From Mesaphorura yosii (Eukaryota > Arthropoda > Collembola > Poduromorpha > Tullbergiidae), in assembly GCA_009869945.1 (NCBI GenBank), contig WIXG01000145.1, positions 62,001-126,000 of the forward strand: 64,000 nt of DNA, read 5' to 3'. This document shows positions 1 to 20,632 of the stretch, piece after piece. Below the pieces are notes generated by a model, which was not told the DNA's origin, made no database searches, and was given only the letters and a program-made list of their open reading frames with translations. The number at the start of each line of letters is the position of its first letter. Positions within the stretch are counted from its first letter, which is position 1. Both the position numbers and the translations under genes were made by a program.

Positions 1-8829
<8,829 letters not shown>

Positions 8830-8972
8830 TTTGATCGTCAAATTAACTCTTGTAAACCTGATTAAATGTAACTTAAGTAATTTCTATGTTTACTCTTGTG
8901 TTTTACGTAATACTATCCATTCTATTGTCATTTTAGAAGTGTGCGTTTCTTGAAGTTGAAAAGATTGAATCG

Positions 8973-8978
8973 AATAAA
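8973..8978 (+). terminator. HECTD1: poly(A) signal of HECTD1
   Basis: AATAAA lies about 145 bp after the HECTD1 stop codon. The 3' UTR (8830 to about 9000) holds nothing else that I recognise. Confidence 0.6.
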
Positions 8979-9017
8979 GAGGCAAATGCGGCTCTAGAAC
9001 GATGTGGATTTAATTCG

Positions 9018-9088
9018 TTTATTAAATCATTTCATATTTGGTAATACATTTCAATCTACCCAAATCAGTTAATCAGTACATGTTTATT
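9018..9088 (-). terminator. AMPD: poly(A) signals of AMP deaminase
   Basis: Two AATAAA hexamers read on the minus strand, at 9083-9088 and 9018-9023, some 230 and 300 bp past the AMP deaminase stop codon. The 8830-9319 interval is therefore filled by two convergent 3' UTRs that end within tens of bases of each other. Confidence 0.5.
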
Positions 9089-9319
9089 TACAATTAGTAA
9101 CTGTCATCTGCACGATAAATTCCATCTAATCTCATCTGTTCCCCGCTTAAATGCGTGCTATCAATAGAATGTGATGTTATTATAAAAACCGGCCAGTTCT
9201 ATTTAAAATAGTCCCGCATTAAATTTTGTTCTTTCTAAATCCTAGAATGCTAAAAATTTTACTTGCTAAGCCTGAATTAGGTAGAGATGTTCCCTGACGT
9301 CTCCGACCTCTTGCACCCA

Positions 9320-12300
9320 TTACGGGGTTTGACTGCGAACCACCTCAACAACTCGAAATATGTTCGCCAACTCTTCGACCAAAGTCTCGTGACGGTAGCC
9401 AACTCGAATATCCGGTACATTTGTCCTTGAAATGTCGTTTCCAGCAACGCCGTCCTTAGTGTAGTTCGGACCAAGCCAGTACTGCTTCATCTACTCACAA
9501 AAAATTTAAGATGTTTAGTGAAAATTCGCCTTGACCTGATTATGAGAAAAATTGCATTAGTGAAAGCCAAAGCGTGAAATTATAAGTATGCTGAAGAAAA
9601 CCACACTCAACATTGCCAGCAACTTAAAACTCGAAGTTCCTATTTCTCTACGTCAGCGGATTTTCAAAGTCTCTCTTTGATTCTCTTTTACCTTTACCTG
9701 GAAGGGAAAAGAAGACGGTGGTAATTAAAACTCGTCGCATGGAATCATAAGTATCCAGGTTGTGGAATGGGTTTCTCACCTTGTGAGGGAAGCCGCTCAT
9801 GAGAACACTGTTCCTGCTCAACTCGCACATGTCACAAGCGCTTAATTTCCACACTTGAGCCGCAATACTATATTCCTCCATGAGAGGCTCTTTGGTGAAG
9901 TGAAATTGCAGCGGATCATCAGTTGAGAGGGATACCACAAGTCCACGTGCCAAATATTCTGGTAATGGATTCCGATTGTAGTTCAAAAACAGGGAATTGT
10001 TGCTCAACGGTGACATTGCAATTCCAATCTGAGATAAGTAATACAGGTATTGCAACACAGGAACCTGAAACGGCAAAAGGCGCAACAGTTAATACATTAA
10101 TCAATTCTTGTAATCACGAAATATTTAGATCAGTCACCTTGCGAAGCAAAAGGCCGTGTGAGATATTTTCAGCTAAAAGATATGCAGAGACTAAATGCTG
10201 AACCGGACCAGCCTCACCACAATGTGGGCGCAGAACAAAAGTGTTCATGCCACGTTCCCTATTTCCAAAGAAGGATATTTCATCACAAGCTCAAAATTCT
10301 GCAATTCTGCTTCTGCATTGATTGGGCAAAAACTCACCGTCGGAAATGGTTCAGCTTGGCGATATTAGCGTACATGTAGTACAAATAGTATGAGTATGGA
10401 GGATTGTCTTTCTCAACCCAAACATCCGGAGTAGGAGCGTTGTGGTCGAACAGAGGATGCTCCGGCTTGCTCTCATCGTCGACTGAATCAAATCCCACAA
10501 CCTGTCAATCAGACATACTAGAGCACACAGCGCGATTCCGCAATAAGTATTAAGTCACCACAAACTTACGTATTGCAGAAAGCGATGTAATTCGGGATGA
10601 CTGTTTGGATCATTTGTCGCCTCAAACACTGGCAAAAATATATTTTGCAGAATCTCTTGAAAGTTGTTGATCAAATTCTTTGACTTGTAAATATCACTGG
10701 AATTTCGAAACAAATCAAGAAATTTACTGCCTAACAAGGTAACTTCAAAATCATTAGATACTGTTGTGAAATTGCTTACTAGAGTCGAGGAACTTGGATA
10801 AGCCAACGTACATTTGGTGAGTGAACGTTGTTGCTCTAAGAAAGAAAGTCATTATCATTAGTACATGCGCCTGAAGTCAAACGCTGTAAAGAGGTCCAAA
10901 AAGGACTTTCACTTACAATTGCCCATCTCGCCAGCTTGTCGAACTCATCTGCACTTCTACCATAAATCGAAAGACGAAGTTCAGCATTCTGGTATTTGCT
11001 TTCTTCGTAGTCGAACATTGCTTCTTTGATGAGATTTGCAAAGTAAAGACCGCCATTATAGTTGTCAGTTTTCAAAAATACTTCACGAAGTCTTGACTCG
11101 CCAATTGGATTGTATTTTGCATTGAATTTGTCAAACCGGTGAAAAGTATTGCGGTCCTGTAAATGGAGAAAGTCATGGTATTTTCTTTTCATGTTCAGGG
11201 CCTCATGCTGGCATTGATATTGACAAAGATTAAGTACTTACAGCATGAACGTCCAACATGTCTACAGTCAAATCATAAGCCGTCAGCTTCATTGACTGAA
11301 ACACTTGCTTCAGAGTCATGGGTTTCCCGTCATCTCCAAGACACACAAATTCATCAGCATTCTTCTTCAGAGTACGTTTAATGAATCGCAGCAGGTGCTT
11401 TTGATTCATGCAAGAAGCTGCGTGAATATGTGTGTCAACCTAAGCATCAGAGTGACGCTAGTTAAGAAGTTCTACATCAAAATCTAGTCGCATCTTCAGC
11501 ATTACCTTTCGGATATTGTAAAAGTCGCGATGGGCAACATCTTTTTGCGCTGTCAGCTCCTGCACTTCGTTCAGCAGAACGTGAAGCTGATATTTTGAGA
11601 ACAGATAGCTTAATCTCTTGAAACAGAAGCTCTTCAACGGGCCATCCGCGATCATGTAGCATAGGATTTTCATATCACGAATGTACTCATGAAGGCCGGG
11701 ACACGGATAGTCATTTGGTGTTGCACTTTGGATAGCTGCCTCATTCGCGTAGACTTGACAGACGCCCTTTTCGAATTTCAGGATGTAGCCCTGATTTGGC
11801 TGAAACTCAATATCCCACGGGTTCCCTTTCGGTGGCGGTGGGTGCACCGGGTGATCTGTAAAAGTCAGACATATTGCAATGCATTGTCGTATCATTTCGT
11901 CCGTGATTAATGCAGCGTGCAATGCAAGGGAGCTGTACAGGTGGAAAACGATATTCATGGATTCATTTCGCAAGAGTCCTTTCTTGGTTGAATGCCGACA
12001 CATTTGTACACGAACGTGGATAAAACTAACTGCATTAATAAGGCAACATTAATCTGCAGTTATTAATTCTGGTGAGTATTTTCATTGTTAGCGTGATCGA
12101 TTGCATGATTGTATTGAGTTGGAAAAGGAAAGACAAGAAACAGAATTTAGACCGAGACGCGTGGCAGTCATTTGTGGTCGTGAGTTTTGTGAGTGAAGAA
12201 ATCAAATTAGTAGAGTAACGAAAAGGTTACTGGTTAGGGAAGTTAGGGTTAAACTTGGCTAATCCGTGTTACTTGGCTTTGACCAAACGGAAAGAAAGTG

Positions 12301-15300
12301 GTTACGAGTAGTAGGTGTTTTGTAGGCAAGATACCTTTCGGTTTCTTATTACAGCTAGTTGGACTAGACGGAATTTCAGAAGCCTCCGGTGGTTGTCCTT
12401 CACAATGAGAAGAATAAAAGTTCAGCGCAACGCGTAAGTTGAGACCGGTAATGCAAGGCACGCGAGACTAATTCACCAATTACGTTATACAATTGAAACA
12501 CGAATGCTCGTGTCATGTTTGCGTGCTTAATTCATAACTGCCCAACGAAAATGGAATTAAAATGATAGTGATTATCGGTCGGGAATTGGCACATGGGAAA
12601 GAACTTTACCGGTATGAAATTCTGTGGTTGTTTCAATAGGAGAGACTGATTCCGGATATTCTGGGAACACAATGTCAGTTTCGGAAAGAGTTTCTATTGG
12701 TCCAGGATACTTATCAGTATCAGAGGTAGCCCGTGGGCGAGCAATGGACATTTCTAGCGAGGACAGTTTGGTGTGAAGATACTGATTGTTTCTGTCGTTA
12801 GGAAGGTTGGGACCAAACTCGTTATCTGGATTTTCGAACGGCTTAGGTTCAAAGATTGACGTAATTGGTTTTCTTTCTGAGGATTCTTGGACACTTTGAT
12901 CTGCTTGTATTTTCGCCGCTCGCGCTTGGGTCTTTGAATTTGCTGGGAAACTTGAGAGAAGCAGTTTCTTACGCGTGACAAATACAGGAAACAGTTCTTT
13001 ACAGCACAGCGCATGGAAAGAAACGTTATCGTCAAGACAGGAATTCATGCAAATTAGGAAAGGAATTTCTCAGGGGAACTTACCATGGATGCTTTTTTTG
13101 TCATCATGCTTGGTTGACTCTTTGACTTTCTCCTGCGCCACAGCTGCGACGTGATTCTGATCCAAAGAGCTGAGAAAGCTTGATGTGATGTTTGGAAAGC
13201 TTTGTCTAGATTTTGCCATATAGCTTTCGCGGAGTCGAAGCGAGTTGACGAGATATCTGGACGCGTCCAATAAATCGTCGTAAGGAACCTGAGGAAATTG
13301 AACCCATCATTGAAAATTGTGCGAAAAGGTCAAGTCGTTAATTAATTTGTGATAATTTGACTTACACCGGACACATCTTCTCCTGAGATTGAAACACGCT
13401 GAAAATGTGGGACAAAATCATGCTCGTCAAGCTTGGCGGCTGCGTCAGTCTCGTCAGGAATTGTCCCGATGGATGGCTCGTACAGTTGCGACCTTGCTTC
13501 AAGGTCTTTAACTCTGCAAGTACAACAAACGATTAAGACGTCTCGTCACGATATGCTTAGATCGTTACATGGACATATCAAGGCAACATGCAGCAAATGT
13601 CAATCTAGTGAATGACGTTAACTAATCGCGTCGAGTTCCTGTGAAAGTCAACTACGTCAAACTTTTAATAGAACAGGATACATGATACACAAGCCAAGCC
13701 AAGAATAAATAGACATCATGCAGCAAGACTCCAGAGAAGATGACCAATGCTCGCATCTTACTTGTGATCCATATTTTGTCTTTTGCAATTACAAGGCTTG
13801 TTAGTTATAGGCTTGCTATTAATTTGGCAAGACATGGAAAGAATCGGTAGAGTGAATTAGGCTAGATTACTTCCGACGGATGTTTGAGTATTACGGATCA
13901 AATCGGACGGGACGGGATCTTGGACTTGAACTTTAGGATACTGGACGTTGGACTGAAGGCTCAACAGGGAATAGGATTCATAATGTCTCATTTCATTTGG
14001 GATCAACGCGACATAAATGACTGAATAACTCGTAAATGCAATATCAGAAGTGACAAATTGCGTTACCTAGTACTGAGCTGTCGTTGTAGCGCTAATTTCG
14101 TTTCAATTTGTTCGATGGGAAATTGTGGCACTTCATAAGACGCTGAAATTTCATTGGTGATGAGACAGTTGCTCGTGTCTTGCGAGAGCAATGTACCAGC
14201 CATTTCCTCATACGTGTCATCCAAATGAGAATGACGAATTTTTGGAATTTTGAATGTAGTTGGGCTTCCATAAGTGGGACTCTCGCTTCCTGTTATAAAA
14301 TGAGTGCACACGATTAGAAGTAGTTTGAATTTAGGCCAACAGATTCAAATTAATTATTTTCCGATAAAAAAAATCCCTTCGAATTCATTTGCATTTGATA
14401 GAAGTTATAAATTATGACACTTTGGACTCAGCAGAGCAGTCAAAAGTTGTGACATTGCTCAAGTATCTTGGTTTGCTCGTTCGTTGCAGTAAATTGTTCG
14501 ACCCCATTCCGCAGATAAAACCCAGACGGACGAAGGAAAACATAAACAAAGCCATTAAAATGACGATAAATTCCATTCAATGTATGTAAACATGTCAATG
14601 ACTTGCTCGTCGTACTCGAAACGAAATGAATCAATCTGTCAACTAATGCTAATTAAAATCATTACCCTTCCTCATGAGTGCTGGATGTCTCAATATCTCA
14701 TTAATTGCACTGCTTTTTATTTTCAGACACAGGCCACTGCCTTTGCAGCCTTTCCCACAAGGCACTCTTGATGATGTCACTGCTTCAATCGGATCTGTCC
14801 CAATTCCTATGTCTGGACTAGACTCGTGAGATAAGGGCTCATTAGCGTTAGCATTATCGACTTTATCGAAAGTGCTGTTATTATTCCCAGCATTGCCACT
14901 GCCGGTCGAATCGATGCTAGAGCTGGTATTCCGTCTCTCTCGCAAATGTGAATTCTCAAGCCACTGTGCAATTAAGTCCTTTATCGACAAATCGATGTCA
15001 TTGTCAACAATTTCGTCTTCAAGGCTGTAAGTTTGCCCAAGGGGGGGGGTGCAGTGGGACTGCCGGAGCTGAAGAGGAAGTCGAGCCTCCTGAATTGCTG
15101 TTGCCAGCACGACTTCGCAGGATGTGAATGTTCTTGGAACGCATGTTTTATGGTTTCCGAAGCCGAGACTTGAAATCACTGTACAAAACGTAACCTCAGT
15201 CACGTTACCGTTACACGCTATTGAACTCTTTCTTATCCAGTGTTTTTAACCTTTGGTTAGCTCAAGTTTCGAGATTTATCTGCAAACAGCACGCTTTTGG

Positions 15301-18300
15301 AGGAATTCCAAGTCCGAGTCTTGCGTTTATAACACGGCAAATGTTTATGTTAGGAACTGTGTAGAGTCTCGAGTGCATCGCCGTGGTGGTCAGTGCACTT
15401 GTATGAGCAATAAGTCTTGATTATGCTATTGCGGAAGGAGTAATTGCTGATAACCTATCGAGTGCACGGTTAGAGTAAGACTGATGTTCATGAACCCAAG
15501 CCTGCGTCTTTAAATAGACTCCGCTGCTTGTTCGATTTCTTGTAATGGGAACGGCGCAGCGACAGCGAGTGAAGAATAGAATCGTACAGCCAGATTTAAG
15601 ACCTGTGGAAATGGAAAGTTACAAAAAATCCATTCTTATACGCATATGCAGCGAATTTGGTAAATAACAGAACCTTCTACATCCGAGACGTTTTTTGTAC
15701 CTTAAACTTAAACCTGGCTTAATTCGGGCTTAAAGAAGGGTTGGTAAATATTTTTGAGCAACAGGATAAGATAAAGTTGACTCAAAACACCTTGGGATTA
15801 GAGTTTGATTAAGCAATTCCTTAATCTCGTGGGTCACCGCGGTGGTTGGCCAATGAAAATCAATATTTCAGACACACACCTCAAAGCATGTGATAAAATA
15901 ACGCAATAAAAGTCGGAACTCGGAAAGCATAAGCATAAGAGGATTGAGAGAAGTATATATTATTGATCAATTCCTGAAAGGTATTGGTAATACCTGTAGC
16001 ACGTACATCTACTTGAATCCCCGAGCCGCGAGGTCAAGCATGAAGCCACATGTTACAAAATCCTATGGACAATTAATGCACGGCAGTTGTACACGGCACG
16101 CGAATTCGCGAGTGCCATTTGATGCCCTTGAAGCACTTTGCGCTCCGGTTCAGAGTCTGAGCAACTGTCATTTAGCTCCTGGCGGGTTCACCGGAAACTT
16201 TCGCAACCTTGTATTGGCCAGGATTAAAAGTAATTACTTTAGAATTGAGGATTTATGAATCCATCCCTTTGCAGGTGCAGGAAAATTTACAGACGGGCTT
16301 TGTTATTTGACCCTGGTAAATGTACATAGAACTCGGGCGTCTGAGTCTGGACTGCGCAATATTTTCGCATTGGCAAAGAGTGAGCCGTGGCACATTACTC
16401 CCTTTCAAGTTGCGAGCAATGGAATTATGAAACTCTGAAACTCGGCTAGTACGTTTAGTATGCAGGTTCCAGGATGCATAAATATTTTATGACTCCAAAA
16501 CGTGCGCCGCATTCCCTCCTTCGCCTTGACGGAAGGAAACACTGAATTAGACCTTATATGACCAGCCCCAATGACAAAAATCTTAAACGAGTACTAATAG
16601 AGGGCAACTCAAATCATATTAAGGTCAACTTGAAGTTACGTTGTCAGTAAATTAATGCTAGTTAAACTCAGTCAATCTAACCATTATTTTCCAGCTGTAC
16701 ATTGCTCGCGTCTTCAAATTCGGACTCGGATGACTTCTCACTGTCAAACGAATCTTTTTGTGATTGTGAGATTCGACTGCGGGACCTTATGATTAAATGT
16801 GGCAAGTTTGCAGCAGTTGGGGGTATGCCACGAGCACTCATTCTGGACACTTCAATTAATACAAGACCCAGTTACAATTACTCGGTAAACGTTCTAGTTT
16901 CTAGTTCACATTAAAGCAACGGTTGAACAATTAAGCACAATTACACCACTCAAGAAATGACGACTGCGTTTGATTTCCACAACCTTCTATTCAAGATTCA
17001 TGTGGACAACTGCTAGCAACAATTTTCTTGCATCGGAATTACGAATGCATAAAAATAGCCTGGAAGATTAATAAGAACTGACGAACGTGCATTCATCCAT
17101 TTCTATGCTTCTCTCTTATCCTTTTAGTTTTCGTGGTTGGCACCGACTGTGCCCCTGAGTCGTGCACTAGTCTAGCTAAATTTGGACGGACGTGGACTAG
17201 CTTTCCATGTTAGCACTGCCAACTTCTTATTTGTAAGCAACTGTGCTTGGTCCCGAGATAAGAAAAGTACAACTGTGTAAATACGCGTCTTCGTTTGTTA
17301 TTTGTTTGCATGCACATGGCACATGTTCTAAGCCAATGCCGCGGTCGACATGCAAAGCGATCTGCGCAATGAATTTTTCCTCTCTTAAGAATTCGGAATT
17401 CCAGCTCATCTCCGTCATTGTAGTCTAGCCACAAGGAAAATCCACCGGTATGACTCATACAGAGGAATTTCCTCAACTTACTCTGTCGTCGTCGTGAAAC
17501 AGGCTGCTAGCCTAATTTCTTCAATGATTTAAAGTTATTGAACATTGACACTTAACCTGTGATACTTTAATCAAGTGACAGATCAACGTCAGTACTTCCA
17601 CCCCATCAGAACATTAATACCAGGTGCGAAAGATATGTGCCCTACGGTTGGTGATCATTCGTCCTGAATCACGATTGATCAATGCAGAGACAGGTTACAT
17701 TATTCTGAATTGCCCATGACACGCTGTATGCTTGCTAAAATCTGCACTTGCTTTCGAAAGAGATGATACATGTCAAAAATAGCAATTTGGGGCCAACATG
17801 GAAAAGTACAAGCCCACAGTTCTTCAAGTGTATTGCAGAAATCTTTGGCCTCTGGTGCATTGCGTCATACTAGGTATAAATATTGGAGTTCAAAGTTTCT
17901 GAAAACACCTGCCTGAACTGGATAACTTGGCCAATTAAAGTTGTTTTTTTTGTTTGTACGCATCCTAAATCCGAATATCTGCTTATTGGCAATGGGCGTG
18001 AAGGGAATTGTTTGGACAGGAGGCTGAACCCTTCGGAAGGCTTCTGGTTCTTCTCAAGTGCAGGTGTTTCTTGTTTTTGCTATTCAGTCATGTCAGCTCA
18101 ACTGCCTAACGTATTCTACACGAACATGGAATCAGATATATGCATGCCATGACTGAATTAAATCAAGTTCGGAGCATGGAATGACACAACATTGTAACGT
18201 AAAAGACAGGTAGAAATGACAATTCACGCTGCGCGCATTTCCTGCTATGGTTCAAGTTACAACGTTCATGGTTTCTGGAGAAACGTCCAGGTGCTCTCGT

Positions 18301-20632
18301 ACACTTATACACTAATGACCTGACTTGAGTGTGAAAGTTACACATTGACCCCACAATTCGACGAAAACACTTGAAACCGAAACAGTATTTGCTAATTGAA
18401 ACTGATAGCCCACCGCAAAACTGTAGCACGTACTCGCGTGCGCACAAACACACGCAATCACAACCAACGTCAAATCTGATTCGTGTGCTAGAAAACTTTA
18501 ATTATAGCTTAAGAATTGGTAAAAAGCTTATTACTCAAATCGGAGTTTGCCGTGGAGCCCTCGCCCTGTTCTGTGTGATCGCCCGATCCATCCCCGCCAC
18601 TGGCGCTGGCCCGTGCTGCTCCGTTCAAATGGGCGAGCTCTGCAGTGATATCAACTTCGTCCTCGTTAATTGTTTCCATATTGTCGATCTTTGGCATTTT
18701 TGCTATTGCTAGTTGTTACTACGGCTTCTACCGTACTGATAGTTCACAATAAGGCACTGCCTACACTAATTACGAATCAGTACTAAAACCGACACTGTCA
18801 AATAGCTAAATGCTCACTAGCAAAAACGTTTCGTGAGTTCATTTCACAGGAGACGCAGTGTCATAAAACGAGTCGCCAATATTTTAAGGCGTAGAAAATT
18901 CAATCCTTTTGTTTACATACTGTAAAAGACGACTTGACACGCCAAAACAGAAACCTGAATCATGAACGAAACTTCTTTTTGCAAAAGTAATAAAAATCGT
19001 CTCCCCAACTTCGTCGAGTCAAAGCCGAGTGCGATGCCGAAGTCGTGAATCGGAATCGCAATATCGCAAATCATAGGCCGAAAGAACGTCAAAAGTCGCT
19101 ACCACCACTACCGCGCGAGTATTTGCGGTTTGGCACTGCTGGACTGAGTGTTTTGACTTGCGGACTGCGGACGTGCCGAATCAAATTATAAAACTACACT
19201 GACTCGATTGTGCAGCTGTGTGCAAGATTTTATATTAGACATTTAATGATAAAGTACATGTATCACATCCACTCTGTCCGCATCCAGCTAGCTGTTGACG
19301 ACGGGTGTGTGCGAGTCGAGCATGCCAAATGCCAACCAAGTGTAGGAGGATTTTCAAGTCAATGCGTTAAAGTTAAAGATTATGATTACGGACACGGCTG
19401 ACACACGGGTGCATGGCATGGATGCGTTCCCAGCCGTTGCTGGTTTCCTTCCCTTTCATTACTGCACGGTCTTGATGTATGATGATATAAGCCGTTAAAT
19501 AAATAATAGCAATGACGAGGATAACAACTGAACTTATTAAACGTCGAAATAATGAAATGAACCATCGCAGGAATCGTGAAATCAGCCGTAATGGAATCGT
19601 AGAACGGATAAATGACAAGAAAAACTGCCCAGGCCAGCCAAAATGATTAAATAGGAAAAAAGGTAAATAGTTAAGAGTAAAAATCTGCTGCTGAGATTCG
19701 TAAGAATTACGTCTGCTCGGGCCCGGTCACCTGGGATTAAGTTTAGGAATTACAGGAAGTTAATCCTTCTGCTGGTGCCGTTTACTGTGTACTTTGTACC
19801 AACGCCAATTCTAATTTGCGAAAACAGATGCGCTGCGCCATGCTATGCTTCAGTTCAGTTACAGTACTATATGGCATGGTCTCGATCGCGGCTCACGAGT
19901 CTAATACAAATTGTCAAGTCAAACACACCACATGTGTCATCTCTGTCAACAGAAGTTATGCCATGCCTGACACGCTATTCATTCACCACGCCATCAACCC
20001 ATTAGCCAACCTAGCATCCATTTCCTCGGGATTAGCATACCAACAGGACCCTCAGCGCTCTGATGGCACTCAAGCTGCTTTAGACGACTGTCAAGTCAAG
20101 TCACATGCTTTGTTTGACAGGATTGAATCTTGAATTCGTTAGTGATGTGCCTGAGCTCTCTAAATTTGAATTATAAAATACACGCGCTATGCGATGAAGC
20201 AAAGCTGTTGCTGGAGAACATGTGAGACGGAAAATCAATAACCTCTGGGTTCATCGATTTTTCATTACAGCTCAAACAGAACTACACAAAATAACTACAA
20301 TTGCTACGATTGATACAGCCTCTAACTTGGGTCTTAGATTTCTGCTTCTATTGCTAGTTGACTGGCTAGATTACCCACCCACAGATAAATACGAATATAA
20401 AATGCCTTAAATTTTGCCGTGACGTACCTCCTCGACGCAGTAGGACGGGTTCGTCCTCGAAGCTGTCTGGAATACTAGGCGCCACAAATACAGCAGCATC
20501 TCCATCGGAGTCTGAGCCTGACCCCGTGTTATTTCCTCCACGGACGCCGTGTAAACTCACGATTTCAGTCGTCGCCAGGATGCTGATTGTTTCGCGTGAC
20601 TCTATTTTGCGGAATGAAGGGGTACTACTCAT
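9320..20632 (-). CDS. AMPD: AMP deaminase (AMPD2-like), alternative first exons
   Basis: Cytosolic AMP deaminase, which converts AMP to IMP and ammonia in the purine nucleotide cycle. Core exons in transcript order: 14289-14067, 13513-13366, 13288-13084, 11855-11506, 11439-11242, 11156-10917, 10835-10780, 10696-10570, 10501-10338, 10258-10138, 10064-9780, 9490-9320; stop 9322-9320. Cassette exons 12942-12610 and 12397-12335 may be inserted. First coding exon is one of 20632-20428, 18697-18535 or 15144-14666. Lengths without cassettes are about 830, 816 and, if one base of a homopolymer is discounted, 921 residues, close to vertebrate AMPD2. Motifs: [17 protein letters not shown] (zinc His-x-His), [10 protein letters not shown], and the family signature [16 protein letters not shown]. 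The N-terminal half has [12 protein letters not shown] and [13 protein letters not shown], both typical of the family. The variable N-terminal region normally sets regulation and localisation. Identification is firm; isoform usage is inferred. Confidence 0.94.
12335..12397 (-). CDS. AMPD: AMP deaminase cassette exon 2 (63 nt)
   Basis: A 63-nt segment with acceptor cattgtgaag and donor gtatct, phase 1 on both sides, encoding about 21 residues ([20 protein letters not shown]). It lies in the same gap as the larger cassette exon. The symmetrical phase is suggestive, but the exon is short. Confidence 0.4.
12610..12942 (-). CDS. AMPD: AMP deaminase cassette exon 1
   Basis: A 333-nt exon, acceptor tttcccag before 12942 and donor gtaaag after 12610, phase 1 on both sides, so it can be included or skipped without changing frame. 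It encodes a polar Ser/Pro/Glu-rich stretch ([20 protein letters not shown], then [15 protein letters not shown]). It falls between the exon ending KSIHG and the exon starting DHPVHPP, where the family is variable. Probably a regulatory or disordered insertion; inclusion needs RNA evidence. Confidence 0.6.
14666..15144 (-). CDS. AMPD: AMP deaminase alternative first coding exon C, apparent 1-nt frameshift
   Basis: The frame from [17 protein letters not shown] through an Asn/Ser-rich acidic stretch to [11 protein letters not shown] ends in phase 1 at gtaatg and fits the 14289 acceptor. That frame has no usable ATG upstream. A different frame opens with ATG at 15144 ([18 protein letters not shown]), two codons after a stop, and is Ser/Gly-rich. 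The two frames meet at a run of nine C on the coding strand (15041-15049). With eight C they form one 159-codon exon with the right phase. A homopolymer error or a recent indel is likely. A TATA-like box and a TCAGT initiator lie upstream. Confidence 0.65.
15145..18534 (-). other. AMP deaminase 5' introns and flank, no gene seen
   Basis: About 3.4 kb between first exons C and B. Open frames are short and lack paired splice signals or recognisable protein. A short perfect dyad (AGGTATT, 3-bp spacer, AATACCT) is at 15979-15995. The upstream promoter of exon C falls at the left end. Confidence 0.5.
15482..15516 (-). promoter_or_regulatory. candidate core promoter for AMP deaminase exon C
   Basis: Minus-strand TATTTAAA at 15516-15509 is followed by TCAGTC whose A, the likely +1, is at 15482, 34 bp from the first base of the TATA-like box. 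This is about the spacing of an arthropod TATA plus initiator promoter. The 5' UTR to the ATG at 15144 would be about 340 nt. Confidence 0.4.
18535..18697 (-). CDS. AMPD: AMP deaminase alternative first coding exon B
   Basis: Starts at the ATG at 18697 in a good context (aaaaATGc) with [20 protein letters not shown], then a Gly/Ser/Ala-rich stretch. It ends after 54 codons plus one base at a gtaata donor, phase 1, matching the 14289 acceptor. The open frame is short and the link to AMP deaminase is inferred from phase and position. Confidence 0.55.
18698..20427 (-). other. AMP deaminase 5' flank between first exons B and A
   Basis: No supported gene. The segment upstream of exon B must hold its 5' UTR and promoter. 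A TATA-like TTTATAAT is readable on the minus strand at 19192-19185, but no initiator sits at a convincing distance. Confidence 0.4.
20428..20632 (-). CDS. AMPD: AMP deaminase alternative first coding exon A
   Basis: Starts at the ATG read from 20632 ([17 protein letters not shown]), the first ATG in its frame, and ends after 68 codons plus one base at a gtacgt donor. It is Ser/Gly/Asp-rich with an acidic end ([14 protein letters not shown]). Its phase-1 end fits the phase-1 acceptor at 14289. No catalytic sequence is expected here. The assignment rests on phase, orientation and position upstream of AMP deaminase, not on homology. Confidence 0.6.

Noticed and set aside
11506..12003. Minus-strand frame with its own ATG ([15 protein letters not shown]) running into the AMP deaminase exon
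   Set aside because: The added part lies upstream of a good acceptor (ttttacag before 11855) and bears no resemblance to AMP deaminase. It is an intron-retention reading.
15979..15995. Perfect dyad AGGTATT / AATACCT with a 3-bp spacer
   Set aside because: Seven-base arms occur by chance in 64 kb, and no gene context makes it a binding site.
16702..16914. Plus-strand frame after a ttttccag, beginning with Ser/Asp-rich sequence
   Set aside because: It is antisense to the AMP deaminase gene, with no partner exon found. The acidic start is probably chance.
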